Positions 32,985 through 46,700 are shown, numbered from the stretch's first letter. The stretch is DNA of 64,000 bases from Lentinus brumalis (GCA_001792895.1 MARA01000019.1:1-64000); one strand, 5' to 3'. Translations and numbers: made by a program. Notes: a model not told the origin generated them from the sequence alone.

Positions 32985-33885
32985 ATGGTGCGCCCCTTCT
33001 CCGCCCGCCTGGCGCAGGCTTTCCGCCCTCGTCGCGCCCCTCAGTCTCAGCCTCGTCGGTTTGCTTCGTCGACCCCCAACGCCGAGGAGTTGCAGAAAAA
33101 GGCTCAGGACACCTGGCCTCCGTCCAGAAGGGCTTGAGTCAGGCTGTCGAGACCGGCAAGAGGCTTCTTGGACCCGTAGGAGAGAAGGCCGCGGCGTCGC
33201 TCGGAGGTGAGTACGCTTTCATGTGCATTTCGCGTGTCGTTGCGCAGGCCCCTCGCTAGCATGTAACGACTCCGCGACGGCGGTCGAGCAGCGGAAGACC
33301 CTGGGCTGTCATAGGTGTCGCTGAAGCCGAGGACACGCCCGCCGGTATAGGCGGGTCCCACTGCGCCACCAGCCGCACCGTCTCCGGGTCTGGGAGGTGG
33401 TATACTTGCATGTCGGTCGTGTCGGTGGTCGGTGGCGGATCGTACGCTTGCACCGCGGCTGGACACTCGGTGGTGTTGGTAGAGGCGGGCACTCCTCCGA
33501 TTCGCCCTGCTTGTCCTGCTCCGTTGTTCTGAGCTAATTGCGCGTTCCGAATTTTCGCAGCATACCGCGAACCTCTGTCGTACAACTTTGCCGTCTTCCG
33601 CGAGGTCCTCAAGCAGGTCTACGTCGCAGAGCGCCTCAGCCCCCTCCGCTCTCCGCCTTCCAGTCCGTCTACTCCTCCCTCTGGGCGCGTGCACGGAACC
33701 CGCAGTACTGGCGCGAGCTTGCGCGCTCGGGCGACCTCGCCAAGGTCGGCATCTACGCGCTTGAGGCGTATGGTATCTTCAAGGTGCGTCCGTACCGTAC
33801 CCCCTGTTGGTTCTCCGTCACTGACAATCACGTAGATTGGCGAGATCATTGGTCGCAGAAGTCTCGTGGGTACAACGTCCAATAA
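32985..33885 (+). pseudogene. ATP20: ATP synthase subunit g, copy 2 (frame-broken)
   Basis: The three exons (32985-33206, 33561-33783, 33836-33885) align with copy 1, but single bases are missing at three places: in exon 1 at about 33113 (GACACCTGG where copy 1 has GACACCCTGG), in exon 2 at about 33637 (CTCAGCCCC against CTCCAACCCC) and in exon 3 at about 33870 (GTGGG against GTGGGG). A small in-frame deletion also shortens the presequence. If the bases are right the gene cannot make the protein. All splice sites remain intact, so decay is recent or the breaks are assembly errors. Confidence 0.85.
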
Positions 33886-34344
33886 TTCGTGCCTTTTGCG
33901 CACCCATGTGGAACATGTAGAGCGCCTTAATGGACTATGTGTCACGACAGTGAAGTGCTTCTCCGTGTATGTGCATCTTCGCCCCGGCTAGACTTCCTTC
34001 CATCCTCGCCCCTAAGTCGCACCAGTCCAAAGGACCACTGCCACGTCTTGTGCTGGCGTCAGGATGACACGGAATCGGAGACGGCGGCCGCTGCCGTCCT
34101 GCGAGCGTAAGTTCCAGGCTTCAGACTTTGTCTGTTCATGTTTGTGCGGAGGGTTCAACGGACGTCTCCCTCACTCCGTCGCTCAGAAATGGTATGTCCC
34201 GAGTAGGCTCGACGATGTACCGTGTCATCACCGGTGAGCTTGCACATCTGTGCATGAAGCGTGACTGACTTGTCCCAGCGTACTTGCCAGACTGACAGCA
34301 ACCGTGTCGCGCAGTATGTCTGTCCAGATACCCCTCTCTCTCCT

Positions 34345-34797
34345 TCAGGCTGGAGATTGCACCCGTATCCTCTACCGTTCCCGCATTCATCGTCGAGAAC
34401 GGACATTATCGTACCGGCCGACCATGAGCGAGCTGCGTCTCGCAGCAGGCGTCGAGGCTGGCAGAGTACAACGAGTTCGGCCAGCGCGTCGACTGCTTGC
34501 ACGCCTCCAAGGCTGGCGGGAGCTGAAGGACTTCGCTGTGCGCGAAGGATACGCCGCCATTGCTTATGAGCGCAAGTATGAGGTGCACAGCCGGACGTTC
34601 CAGCTCGCACGCACTATGGTCATGACTGGCGACTGCCATGTGGTGAGTCTAGGCAGCTCTGCAGACGGAGCCTCGACTGACGGAACACTTCGGCCAGATT
34701 ATGCGGCGGCGTCCTCATGCACCGATTCAAGATCAAGATCGGCACCCACGGTGTCCCCACCACCGAGCTTGAGCTGCGTGGCTCCTCGGACCTGTAA
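34345..34797 (+). pseudogene. Acyl-CoA dehydrogenase fragment in unit 2
   Basis: Only the later part of the third ACAD exon is present (YNEFGQRVD, then GWRELKDFAVREGYAAIAYE and VMTGDCHV). It is preceded by unrelated sequence in place of the first exons. One base is missing near 34507 relative to unit 3. The same deletion junction as in unit 1 then joins to a C-terminal segment (GVLMHRFKIKIGTHGVPTTE) that stops at about 34797. Confidence 0.75.
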
Positions 34798-35007
34798 TGA
34801 GGGCGTAAGTGCATCACGTCGATGCTCAACCATCGAGGATTCGGCAGTCGTGAAATGCCGATCTCCATCCCTGCGTTCTGCGCGTCCGCGGTCCCGGCTC
34901 GAGGCACCGCGTCGATCCCCGAGATCGCGTCCGGCGGGGCATGCTCGGAGGACGACAGAACGAGCAGGCGAGCATTTCCCTCCACGGCAGGATTGCAGAC
35001 CTTACGA

Positions 35008-35048
35008 CAAATCCCAAATCTCAAATCCCAAATCCCAAATCCCAAATC
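35008..35048 (+). repeat. CAAATCC short tandem repeat, unit 2
   Basis: About one repeat longer than in unit 1, at the same relative place. Confidence 0.8.
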
Positions 35049-38000
35049 CTGGATACAATGCGGGAGGAAGTGTGCGCGGGTGGGTATAGCGGATCGCATT
35101 CGTTGGGTCCGCTAGTGCACTGGCACCCTCTCTGCCGGACATAATTCCCGTGCACTGGGCCGCAGCTCGTCGCAGCGGCCTGTTCTTCCGATGTGTGCTC
35201 GTCTCACATACAGACTACGTGAAGCACACACGCGGCAGGGAACAACGGGAGGGCGGGAGTGCAGGTCGACTCGGCGGGAGGGGAGGAGGACGGGCGCTGG
35301 GAGGCCCGGGCGAAGCTCTCGACGCACTGCGAAGCGAGGAACACCCGTCCTCGCTTGGCCGGCTCATTATTGCGATTTAACCACGCGGTCTTCACACGGG
35401 GTAGTTCCATACTTCATGTTCGTTTGACGCAGACATATATTTCATTCCCTTCAATCATACGCAACTTCAGATTCCCGGGAGACCGTGACACAGATCTAGA
35501 GACAGCACGGTGTCTAGGAAAGCACTCCAAACTCGTCGTTCACACTGCACCCGAGGCTGCACAGCATTCCAGCGCTCTCTACTGGACCACGACCACGGCC
35601 GAACTACGACTCTGTAGCACATGAGGAAGAGACTACAGCAGCACGACAAGATGGATTCTATTGATGACGATGGAATCTCCTCTTCTGCCCGCTCTGTTCG
35701 CCCTGCCCGCCTTCCGGGCCCTCATCAAGTCCGACCCGCCACCCTCTGGTCAGTCACACTATTGTCAGTATGTCAATCGTAGAACGGCACGCGCATGGGC
35801 GAGATGGAGGAGCATGAGCTCTGCGGGATGCGGCACTGACAAAAACGAACAGTGCAAAGGCGAAAGACGCGCCTCGAACCCGGACACCTTGACACTGCGC
35901 GTCGCTCCCCAGCTTCGCGGTTGGCTCTGGCAGTTATACGCATTGAAGCAGCCGAACTCACCGTCCTCCCAGCTCCTCGGCTCCTGTGCAGGGGGTCGAC
36001 AAGCTTCAAGAGGGCCCTCGCAAGTCGGGACAGCGACGGCTTTGTTGTGGCGGGCGGCACCGTGTCGCTCGACCGGCCAGCTGTTGACAACTGGTACGTG
36101 CCGCCTATCTCACTGACGGGAACACTCACTGATTACTTGGCTCGGAGCAGCACCCAGCACGCTCTCTGCGAGGCACAGTCCGGAGTGCTGAGCTGGAGGG
36201 CGGATATTGGAGGAAGACAGGTGAGAGCGAGCAGGTGGGGGCGCAAGGGCAGAAGGAGTAGAACGGCTGACGTGGTCGTGGTGGGCGGAAAACCAAACAA
36301 TGATGGTTCTCAACAGGCCGGACCATCCCGCAACATTTCAGCGGTTCGTACGCGCAACGTTTCCGCACGCGAATCTGACAGAAACATTCGATAGATATCA
36401 GAAACCAAATGCGGAGCTCTGCCAGCCGATCTTCGGCTCGGCCATGGGCAATCTGGGACGATTCCCGGTGCTTTTGACTCGCTCTCAGGTTATCTCTGCG
36501 AGCTCTCATTCAATTGCCCGATGGCAGCCGGGGACACGTCAACAGAGCAGAATTGCGAGTGATGATGAGGCGTAGCCAGGAGAGACTCAGACTGGGCCGG
36601 GAGCAAGGACGACTCGGTGCTGACTGCAACGGAACTTGCTCATGCACGAATCATGAAGCCGGAATCCTCGGGCAATTATGCAACGGGCGAGAGGTACGCT
36701 TGAACTCGATGTCTCTGTATCCTTTCTTACGCTGATAACCCGTTCGAGGGGAATATCCCGCCCGGTGCGCCTGTCTTCCAACTCGGGTCTGTTGACCTCC
36801 AAGCCCGCGGCACCCGTTTCACGACCCGAGGCGGCATACGGGCACTCACGGCCCACACGGCCGATCCGACGCCCACACAGCATCCAGCCAGGCCGTGATT
36901 GCACCTCTCGGGCTTGGCTCGGCCTTGCCAGTGCGCAGAATAGCAGCCGGACTCCCAACCTGACTGGAGATCGGATGCCGGCCGTCTCCTCCCTGTCCGT
37001 CTCGCTACTGGCTTCATCTTGTCAAGTAGTCCTTTGAGTACTGGCTTGAACTGTCTCGCGGCACATCTCCCGGTGACTGACACCATGATTGCGTTGAAAT
37101 TCTAGGGTTCCAAGGATCTGCAAGCGTTCTGGGTCCCGGGGCGGTCTCCGATGCACCTCATCCTCTACCTCGCTGCTATATTGTCGCCATCACCGGTCGC
37201 GGAAGGCAGGTACGCAGGGACGAGTCTCAATCCATACAGGTTCACGTCAAGACTGCGAACCATTGAAGCGAATATACTTACCCGGGTCCCGGAGCCCCGG
37301 AGCCCCTGGATGCCAGAAGAAGGAGACTGCCAGCCTTGACTGAACACTATTAGCCATTCGGGACTCGGACATTCCCAGGTACGCACATGCATGCACTATC
37401 CAACTCGTGGTCTCCCGCCAGTGAAGACATCGACTGCTCTGGCCCTTTTGTGCAGTGCCCGAGCGGCGAGGAGTTACTCAAGGTATGTCAAAACCTTCCA
37501 GTTCCCTCGTGTCGCTGCGTTAGGTTTGATAATTGATTACACTGATTTATCGCACACAGATATCCATGTCAAGAGTCCCGGTACGCGTGAGAGATCAGCT
37601 CATTTATCGCGTCACTGAGCGGACTCCGTGCCATCCCTAGGCCGAGCAGGTCATGACGACACCGTGCAACCATTCTGGCAAGTTCTTCCCTTGAAGTGTC
37701 AACTTCCCGCTACGCTCCCGGCCGCTCAATTGGTGCAGCCCGTAGCGAGACTACTCTGCATAGTAGCGATCATACAAGTAACTTAGTAAGTTACAGCTAT
37801 TTCCAAAACAAGTGGCCGCGCGCCACTTGCGCACTGCACATTTTGCACGAAAAATTCGAAAAATCCTCGATATTGCGGGTGCCTCCTGAGCCCAGCGACG
37901 CGTATATGTGAGCTTGTATGGGTCCTCCTAGTCTCCCTGTGAGTTTGTGAGTGTCCGTGAGACACAGATACCCCAGCAATGGGACGACGCAGGGTCCCGT

Positions 38001-41000
38001 CATCGGGCGCTTATATCCGTGGATGACAGCGAGCACATACAGCGAGACTTTTATGCCGGAGGGGCACAAAAGGCATCGAATCAGTGACAAAAATGGATAC
38101 CGCAGTCATAGAAGTCGAAATCAGGTCGTATGCGAACGTAGTGCTCGAGCAGGATGCTTTGAGAGCCATGGATGACCTGGTGCGTCCATCTCGCTGCAGC
38201 ACACTTACCCGGCTCTCAAACTGCTCAGGCAGACTGAAGGTACCTCGGGCAACGCTACCACGTTGATTGTAAGGCCTACGAAGACGTAGACCGGGCTCGC
38301 ACGAATTGTCTGAATTTCTTGAATTATTCGCGTCAAAAGTGTACGTGCGTCAGTCGGAGTTGCGCGGCCACTTGTTATGGAAATAGCTGTACTTTGCATT
38401 GTCCTCCGAGATTGCTGCCTGTGCGTCCCGTGTACACAGAAACTCAGAGTTGATGCTGGGTTCGAGCCTTTGCGCTGGAGGGTCGCCGGCCCTCGGGAGC
38501 TGCCAGTGTACTGGTACATCGGACGCCGAGTGTCACTGGTAGCGAAGTATTTCCCCTGGCGAGCTTGTTCGCTTGATGTCATCACTCCGTCCTCGAACAT
38601 GCATGACAGGGGAGAGCTCCGAGTAAGTACACAAAGAGCCCGTTCAGCAGCCCCAGGCTCCTCCGTCTATGCAGCGGGAGGACTCGAACTGCAAGACCCT
38701 GGACTTGGAAAGGAATGCTGTTCATGAGCACGAGGCCACGGCACAATCTCGTTCCATGTGAGCAGTCCCATGGGGACGTCGGGTTCTTGGGTGTGATCGA
38801 ATTAGTGAGTGAGTATTCACACCATTCAGACTCGTCCCTACCGCTAACATTCAACAGAGAGAACTAGTATGCGACTGGATGTACAATCTCGGCTCAGAGC
38901 TCTCAGCTGCCACGCAGCCAATCCGGTGCGTTGTCTGCGCTTCCCAGTTTCAGCTGACGTCGACTGTCGAGTACTCACCGTGTGCTCAAACAGGAACATT
39001 CTATTTGCCTACACGGATCCTCGGACGGCAGGCCAAAGTAGGTACGGTAAATGCCGCTCTTCTGGGGACCGGGTCATGCATGGCTGCAGTGTTCACATGA
39101 TCGTGACGGCCTGCAGTTCAGGCTTGGACTCGCACGGTGCGCCGCGAGCCTTGTGTGATGTCTCGAGCAGTCAGGACAGCTCCCGGCACCCAAAGCATGA
39201 CGGCGCAAGCTCTATGCATGGAGTCCCACAAGGACGTCTCCGTGAAATCTGGATGTGCATCCAGCACATGGCAGTTCTCGCTTGACCAGGAAGTAGTAAG
39301 TACTCACTCGTCTCAGACTCGTACCGAGGCCGTCCCTGACGCGAACAGGGAGAATCACGACAGGATGCACGATCTCGCGCTCTGCGCTGCCATGGGACCG
39401 ATCCGACGCGTTGTCTGCATTATGACCACCGGGACGCTTCCAAGACTCAGCTGACGTCGACTCGGAGTACTGGGCCGCCACAGACTGAAGCTGAGACATC
39501 ATTCGGAATTCAAGTTCCCTGGGCATGCACCGTATTCCCCGGCTCTCTTCCAGATGCACCCGCAGACCTTCAGGCAACTGGGTTCTCTGGGACCATAGCC
39601 GCTGCAGCGTACACCCCGTGACGGCCTGCACTTGCGCCGAGAGCCTTGCACGACATCGGTCAGGGGCGGAGGCTCAGGACTTAGCAGCGACGCCGTCTCC
39701 CGGCACCTGAAGCATGCCAGTGCTCACGGGGACTCTTCGCTCGAGGTCAATCGCACCGCCGTCAACCTCGGAGCCCTCCTGATGTCCGGCTCGATGATTC
39801 GAGCAAGAGATCGCTCGGTCCGAGCGACATGTCCCGCTTCCGACTGCACGAGCAGTACTATACACTAGCACTCCTGTATTCTACCGTACCTGGCATGCGC
39901 AGGACTCCGGTCGTACCTGCAATATTTATCGTCCCACTCCCCACTTCGCTAGGGTGCAGCTCGAGCCTCGCCGTCGAGGATCCTCCAACACCGAGTGCTC
40001 GGGCACTCAAGGACGCATGCGACATTTCGCCAACGCGCCTGGCCACGACGCGGCGCTGTTCGGCGCCGTGCATGGGGGAGCATACATATCGCGATACACG
40101 TTCGCAGTCGCGGTCTTCAGTTCCCTGCGGACTACTCGGCCGAGCACCCGCGCAAGGACACATCTCGAGCCGCTGTCGGCTGGCACGAAGCTCGATCGTC
40201 GATGTCCTGCAAGCAGCGGTGTTCGCTGTGCCAACTTTCTGGCGACGGTCGTCCAGCAGGCCAGACGACTGACCGTGCAGAGCGCTGCATTCAGCCTGCG
40301 GATGCGGACCAGTGCTCAGAGAAGACTGATTGAGCGTGTTGAAGCACACGAAATCAGAGGCGACACACGGCACCCGAGTATTCAGACAGCGAAACGCAAT
40401 GATATTCAAGCTACGTGCAAGTCTATGCGACACACGGTCTTCGCCTGCGAGCACCCGCGGGGTTACGTCCGGACTCCAGGGATCGACTCGCCGCGCCCGG
40501 ATCGAGCGAGGACCGTGCATTCTGTCGTGCGGGCGAGCGCGAAGAGGTGCCGGCGCGGAAATCAGCGAGCGTGCTGGCGTCCGAGTATGCACGAAGGTCG
40601 CAGGAGAGGCTATAAGGTGCGTACGCGGATTGTATGCGCACCCTCGCCCGTCCTCTCTCGTGCACCGTGCTGCCGCCTCCTGCCTGCCGAGTCCTCCTCT
40701 CTGCTGCGGGTTGCGATGGGAGCGGCGACGGAGACAGGTACGCACCTTGACTGTCTCATGCGGGATGAAACTGATATGCATGTCGTAGGCCACGGGCGGG
40801 GCGGCGGAGGGCGCAGTTCACGGTGAGCATCTGTGCCGAGGACGTGTTCTGTGGCTGACTTGCGCGGAGTGTACCCAGACAGCAGTGAATGGGGTGAAGG
40901 AGAGATTCGGATGGCGGTAGCGACGGAGGTACGCACCGTGATCGTGATCTGCACACTCACTGACGCGCTTATGCTCTAGCCCAGCTAGCCCGACGCCAAA

Positions 41001-41540
41001 GCTCGTCCGTGCACGGTGAGTGACTGCACCCGAGCGTTTGCTGAATGCGATTCGCTGACGTCCACGCGGCGCGTGCTCAGGCTAGAGAAACGGGGGTGCG
41101 AGGGCAGAGGAGCAGAACGTGGGGCGGCGGAGCGAGGCGTGCGCATGGGACAGGCATGCTGCAACGAGGGCGAGAGCGGCGTACTGAGTGAGGGGCATCG
41201 GGATCGAGAGAGAGGGCATACATACGTCGGTAGCATCCCTGGGCGTGTCATGTTGGCGCACGAGCGAGCGGGTAGCGTGAGACGCTGTTCTCTGCGGAGG
41301 CCACCGCGGCGGGTCGGACCTCGAGTACTAGTGCGATGTAGAGCGCCAGCGGGAGTCGACGTCGGCGTCGAGATCGAGAGTGGGCAGACGTACATCGATA
41401 GCCGTTGCGTTGCGTGCCACAGACGCGTCCTGACGCGTTCTCCGGCCGGTGCCGGCCGGGCCACCCTCCGCGCACTGCCATCGTCGATCCTCGTCTCTCC
41501 GTCCGCCATGGCCCACCGCGTCCACTCTCGCGCCCTCTGA
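35049..41540. other. Unit 2 middle and end: repeated sequence without a recognised gene
   Basis: Corresponds to 26202-32891 of unit 1 without the mini-element, which is absent at about 35229. Open stretches exist (for example 39954-40826, 290 codons), but they overlap equally long frames on the other strand (39858-40793). No domain recognised. Confidence 0.45.
37794..38389 (+). mobile_element. Inverted-repeat transposon relic, unit 2 only (596 bp)
   Basis: TA flanks both ends (37792-37793 and 38390-38391). Terminal inverted repeats match at 27 of 28 bases and start CAGCTATTTCCA. Units 1 and 3 have the unbroken site AAGTTACTTT. No transposase was found; a TA target and CAG ends suggest a non-autonomous Tc1/mariner or pogo-type element. 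Different termini show that it is unrelated to the 267-base element in unit 1. Confidence 0.9.
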
Positions 41541-41635
41541 GCTCGCGAGGGCTCGTCACTGTCTGGGCCGACGTTCTCATCAATCCCAACAGCGACCAGC
41601 ACCTCCTCCTCACCGTCCACCGCGCCCTCAAAGCC

Positions 41636-42544
41636 ATGGTGCGCCCCTTCTCCGCCCGCCTGGCGCAGGCCTTCCGCTCTCGCCGCGCCCCCAGTCCCCT
41701 CGTTTGCACCAGCGTTTCGCGTCGTCGACCCCCAACGCCGAGGAGTTGCAGAAAAAGGCCCAGGACACGCTTGCCTCCGTCCAGAAGGGCTTGGGTCAGG
41801 CTGTCGAGACCGGCAAGAGGCTTCTTGGACCCGTAGGAGAGAAGGCCGCGGCGTCGCTCGGAGGTGAGTATGCTTTCATGTGCATTTCGCGTGTCGTTGC
41901 GCAGGCCCCTCGCTAGCATGTAACGACTCCACGACGGCGGTCGAGAAGCGGAAGACCCTGGGATGTCATAGGTGTCGCTGAAGCCGAGGACACGCCCGCC
42001 GGTATAGGCGGGTCCCACTGCGCCACCAGCCGCACCGTCTCCGGGTCTGGGAGGTGGTATACTTGCATGTCGGTCGTGTCGGTGGTCGGTGGCGGATCGT
42101 ACGCTTGCACCGCGGCTGGACACTCGGTGGTGTTAGCAGAGGCGGGCACTCCTCCGATTCGCCCTGCTTGTCCTGCTCCGTTGTTCTGAGCTAATTGCGC
42201 GTTCCGAATTTTCGCAGCATACCGCGAACCTCTGTCGTACAACTTTGCCGTCTTCCGCGAGGTCCTCAAGCAGGTCTACGTCGCGGAGCGCCTTCAGCCC
42301 CCTCCGCTCTCCGCCTTCCAGTCCGTCTACTCCACTCTCTGGGCGCGTGCACGGAACCCGCAGTACTGGCGCGAGCTTGCGCGCTCGGGCGACCTCGCCA
42401 AGGTCGGCATCTACGCGCTTGAGGCGTATGGTATCTTCAAGGTGCGTCCGTACCGTACCCCCTGTTGGTTCTCCGTCACTGACAATCACGTAGATTGGCG
42501 AGATCATCGGTCGCAGAAGTCTCGTGGGGTACAACGTCCAATAG
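41636..42544 (+). pseudogene. ATP20: ATP synthase subunit g, copy 3 (one-base break)
   Basis: Exons 41636-41863, 42218-42441 and 42494-42544 are nearly identical to copy 4. The only coding difference I found is a run of five C at about 41688-41692 where copies 1 and 4 have six, which shifts the frame in exon 1. Everything else, including splice sites and the GEIIGRRSLVGYNVQ end, is intact. Because the difference is in a homopolymer, this copy may really be functional. Confidence 0.85.
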
Positions 42545-43039
42545 ATTCGTGCCTTTTGCGCACCCTTGTGGAACATGTAGAGCGCCTTAATGGACTATGT
42601 GTCACGACAGTGAAGTGCTTCTCCGTGTATGTGCATCTTCGCCCCGGCTAGACTTCCTTCCATCCTCGCCCCTGAGTCGCACTAGATGCGTTAGAACGAG
42701 TCCAAAGGACCACTGCCACGTCGGTTTTGTGCTGGCGTCAGGATGACACGGAACCGGAGACGGCGGCCGCTCCCGTCCTCGAGCGTAAGTTCCAGGCCTT
42801 CATACTTTGTCTGTTCATGTTTGTGCGGAGGGTTCAATGCGGACGTCTCCCCTCACTCCGTCGCTCAGAAATGGTATGTCCCGAGTGGGCTCGACGATGT
42901 ACCGTGTCATCACCGGTGAGCTTCCACATCTGTGCATGAACCGTGACCTGACTTGTCCCAGCGTACTTGCCAGACTGTCAGCAACCGTGTCGTGCAGTAT
43001 GTCTGTCCAGATACCCCTCTCTCTCCTTCAGGCTGGAGA

Positions 43040-43482
43040 TTGCACCCGTATCCTCTACCGTTCCCGCCTTCATCGTCGAGAACGGACATTATCGTACCGG
43101 CCGACCATGAGCGACCTGCGTCTCGCAGCAGGCGTCGAGGCTGGCAGAGTACAACGAGTTCGGCCAGCGCGGCGACTGCTTGCACACCTCCGAAGGCTGG
43201 CGGGAGCTGAAGGACTTTGCTGTGCGAGAAGGATACACCGCCATTGCTTATGAGCGCAAGTATGAGGTGCACAGCCGGACGTTCCAGCTCGCGCGCACTA
43301 TGGTCATGACTGGCGACTGCCATGTGGTGAGTCTGGGCAGCTCTGCAGACGGAGTCTCGACTGACGGAACACTTCGGCCAGATTATGCGGCGGCGTCCTC
43401 ATGCACCGATTCAAGAACAAGATCGGCACCCACGGTGTCCCCACCGCCGAGCTCGAGCTGCGTGGCGCCTCGGACCTGTAAA
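43040..43482 (+). pseudogene. Acyl-CoA dehydrogenase fragment in unit 3
   Basis: Third-exon part in frame (YNEFGQRGDCLHTSEGWREL, KDFAVREGYTAIAYERKYE, MTGDCHV), then the same internal deletion and C-terminal segment (GVLMHRFKNKIGTHGVPTAE) as in units 1 and 2, with a stop at about 43482. The 5' exons of unit 1 are missing. Confidence 0.75.
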
Positions 43483-43692
43483 TGAGGGCGTAAGTGCATC
43501 ACGTCGATGCTCAACCATCGAGGATCCGGCAGTCGTGAAATCGCAGATCCTCATCCCTGCGTTCTGCGCGTCCGCGGTCCCGGCTCGAGGCACCGCGTCG
43601 ATCCCCGAGATCGCGTCCGGCGTGGCATGCTCGGAGGACGACAGAACGAGCAGGCGAGCATTTCCCTCCACGGCAGGATTGCAGACCTTACG

Positions 43693-43728
43693 ACAAATCT
43701 CAAATCCCAAATCCCAAATCCCAAATCC
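43693..43728 (+). repeat. CAAATCC short tandem repeat, unit 3
   Basis: Same position relative to the ACAD fragment as in units 1 and 2. Confidence 0.8.
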
Positions 43729-46700
43729 TGGATACAATGCGGGAGGAAGTGTGCGCGGGTGGGTATAGCGGATCGCATTTGTTTGGTCCGCTGAGCACAC
43801 TGGCACCCTCTCTGCGGGACATAACTTCCCGTGCACTGGGCCGCAGCTCGTCTCAGCGGCCTGTTCTTCCGATGTGTGCTCGTCTCACATACAGACTCGT
43901 GAAGCACACACGCGGCAAGGGAACAACGGGAGGGCGGGAGTGCAGGTCGACTCGGCGGGAGGGGAGGAGGACGGGCGCTGGGAGGCCCGGGCGAAGCTCT
44001 CGACGCACTGCGAAGCGAGGAACACCCGTCCTCGCTTGGCCGGCTCATTATTGCGATTTAACCACGCGGTCTTCACACGGGGTAGTTCCATACTTCATGT
44101 TCGTTTGACGCAGAAATATATCTTATTGCCTCCAATCCGAATACGCCCACGTCAGATTCCCGGGAGACCGTGACACAGATGTAGAGACAGCACGCACGGT
44201 GTCTAGGAAAGCACTCCAAACTCGTCGTTCACACTGCACCCGAGGCTGCACAGCATTCCAGCGCTCTCTACTCGACCACGACCGCGGCCCAACTACGACT
44301 CCGTAGCACATGAAGAGACTACAGCAGCACGACAAGACATATTCTATGACGATGGATTCTCCTCTTCTGCCCGCCCTGCCCGCCCTCCAGGCCCTCATCA
44401 AGTCCAACCCGCCACCCTCTGGCCAGTCACGCTGTTGTCAGTATGTCAATCATAGAACAGCACGCGCACGGGAGAGAGGGAGGATCATGAGCTCCGCGGG
44501 ATGCGGCACTGACAAAATCGAACAGTGAGAAGGCAAAAGACTGGCCTCGAACCCGGACACCTTGACACTGTGCGTCGCTCGCCAGCTTCGTGGTTAGTTC
44601 CAGTTATGCGCATTGAAGCAGCCGAACTCACCATCCTCCCAGTTCCTCCCAGTTCCTCTGCTCCTGCCATGCAGGGGATCGACGAGCTTCAAGAGGGCCC
44701 TTGCAAGTCGGGACAGCGACGGCTTTGTTGTGGCGGGCGGCACCGTGTCGCTCGGCCGGCCAGCTGTTGACAACTGGTACGTGCCGCCTATCGGACTAGC
44801 AGAAACACTCACTGATTACTTGGTTCTGAGCAGCACCCAGCACGCTCTCCGCGAGGCACGTTCCAGTGCTCGTCCGGCGTGCTGAGCTAGGAGGGGGAAT
44901 ATTGGAGGCAGACAGGTGAGAGCGAGCAGGAGGGGGCGCAAGGACAGAAGGAGCAGGACAGCCGACGTGGTGGTGTTGGGCGGAAAACCGAACGATGATG
45001 GTTCCCAAGAGGCCGGCCGGACCATCCCGCAACATTCCAGCGGTTCGTACACACAACGTCTCCACATGTGAATCTGACAGAAATGTTTGATAGATCTCAG
45101 AACCCAGATGCGGAGCTCTGCCAGCCGATCTTCGGCTCCGCCGTGGACAACTTGGGACAATTCCCTGGTGCGTTTGACTCGTTCTCAGGTTATCTCTTCC
45201 ACGAGCTCTCATTTGATTGCAAGATGGCGGCCGGGGACGCGTCAACAGAGCAGAATTGCGAGTGATGATGAGGCGTAGCCAGGAGAGACTCAGACTGGGC
45301 CGGGAGCAAGGACGAGGTGCTGATTGCCACGGAACTTGCTCATGCACGAATCATGAAGCCGGAATCCTCGGGCAATTATGCACCGGGCGAGAGGTACGCT
45401 TGAACTCGATGTCTCTGTATCCTTTCTTACGCTGATAACCCGTTCGAGGGGAATATCCCGCCCAGTGCGCCTGTCTTCCAACTCGGGTCTGTTGACCTCC
45501 AAGTCCGCGGCACCCGTTTCACGACCCGAGGCGGCATACGGGCACTCACGGCCCACCCGGCCGATCCAACGCCCACACAGTGCATCCAGCCAGGTCGTAA
45601 TTGCGCCTCTTCGGCTTGGCACCGCCTTGCGCAGAATAGCAGCCGGACTCCCAAGCTGACTGGAGAGATGCCGGCCATCTCCTCCCTGTCCGTCTCGCTA
45701 CCGGCTTCATCTTGCTGTCAAATAGTCCTTTGGGTATCGGCTTGAGCTGTCTCGCGGCACATCTCCCGGTAATTGACACCATGATTGCATCGAAGTTCTA
45801 GGGTTTCAAGGATCTGCAAGTGTTCTGGGTCCCGGGGCGGTGTCCGACGCACCTCAGATTCTACCTTGCTGCTGTATTGTCGCTATCACCGGCCGCCGAA
45901 GGCAAGTACGCAGGGACGAGTCTTGGGCGGTACCGATTCATACAGGTTCACGTCAAGACTGCGAACCATCGAAGCGAAGATACTTACCCGGGTCTCCGGA
46001 GCCCCTGGATGCCAGAAGAAGGAGACTGCCTAGCCTTGGCTGAACGCTATCAGCCATTCGGGACATTGTACGCACATGCATGCACTATCCAAATTACGGT
46101 CTCCCACCAGTGAAGACATCGACTGCTCTGGCCCTCTTGTGCAGTGCCCGAGCGGCGAGGAGTTACTCAAGGTATGTCAGAACCTACCAGTTCCCTCGTG
46201 TCGCTGTGTCAGGTTTGATAATTGATTACACTGATTTATCGCACACAGATATCCACATCAAGAGTCCCGGTACGCGTGAGAGATCAGCTCATTTATTGCG
46301 TCACTGAGCAGACTCCGTGCCATCCCTAGGCCGAGCAGGTCATGACGACACCGTGCAACCATTCTGGCAAGTTCTTCCCTTGAAGTGTCAACTTCCCGCT
46401 ACGCTCCCGGCCGCTCAATTGGTGCAGCCCGTAGCGAGACTACTCTGCATAGTAGCGATCATACAAGTAACTTAGTAAGTTACTTTCCATTGTCCTCCGA
46501 GAGTGCTGCCTGTGCGTCCCGTGTACACAGAAACTCAGAGTTGATGCTGGGTTCGAGCCTTTGTGCTGGAGGGTCGCCGGCCCTCGGGAGCTGCCAGTGT
46601 ACTGGTACATCGACGCCGAGCATCACTGGTAGCGAAGTATCTCCCCTGGCGAGCTTGTTCGCTTGATGTCATCGCTCTGTCCTCGAACATGCGTGACAGG

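Larger units (their letters stand above)
32892..41540 (+). repeat. Tandem unit 2 (about 8.65 kb)
   Basis: Same order as unit 1: ATP synthase g copy 2, ACAD fragment, long gene-poor stretch. It lacks the two unit 1 insertions and carries its own 596-base inverted-repeat element. Confidence 0.8.

Noticed and set aside
39858..40793. 311-codon minus-strand frame in unit 2 (and 287 codons at 47975 in unit 3)
   Set aside because: Overlaps an equally long plus-strand frame, not kept in unit 1, no motif.
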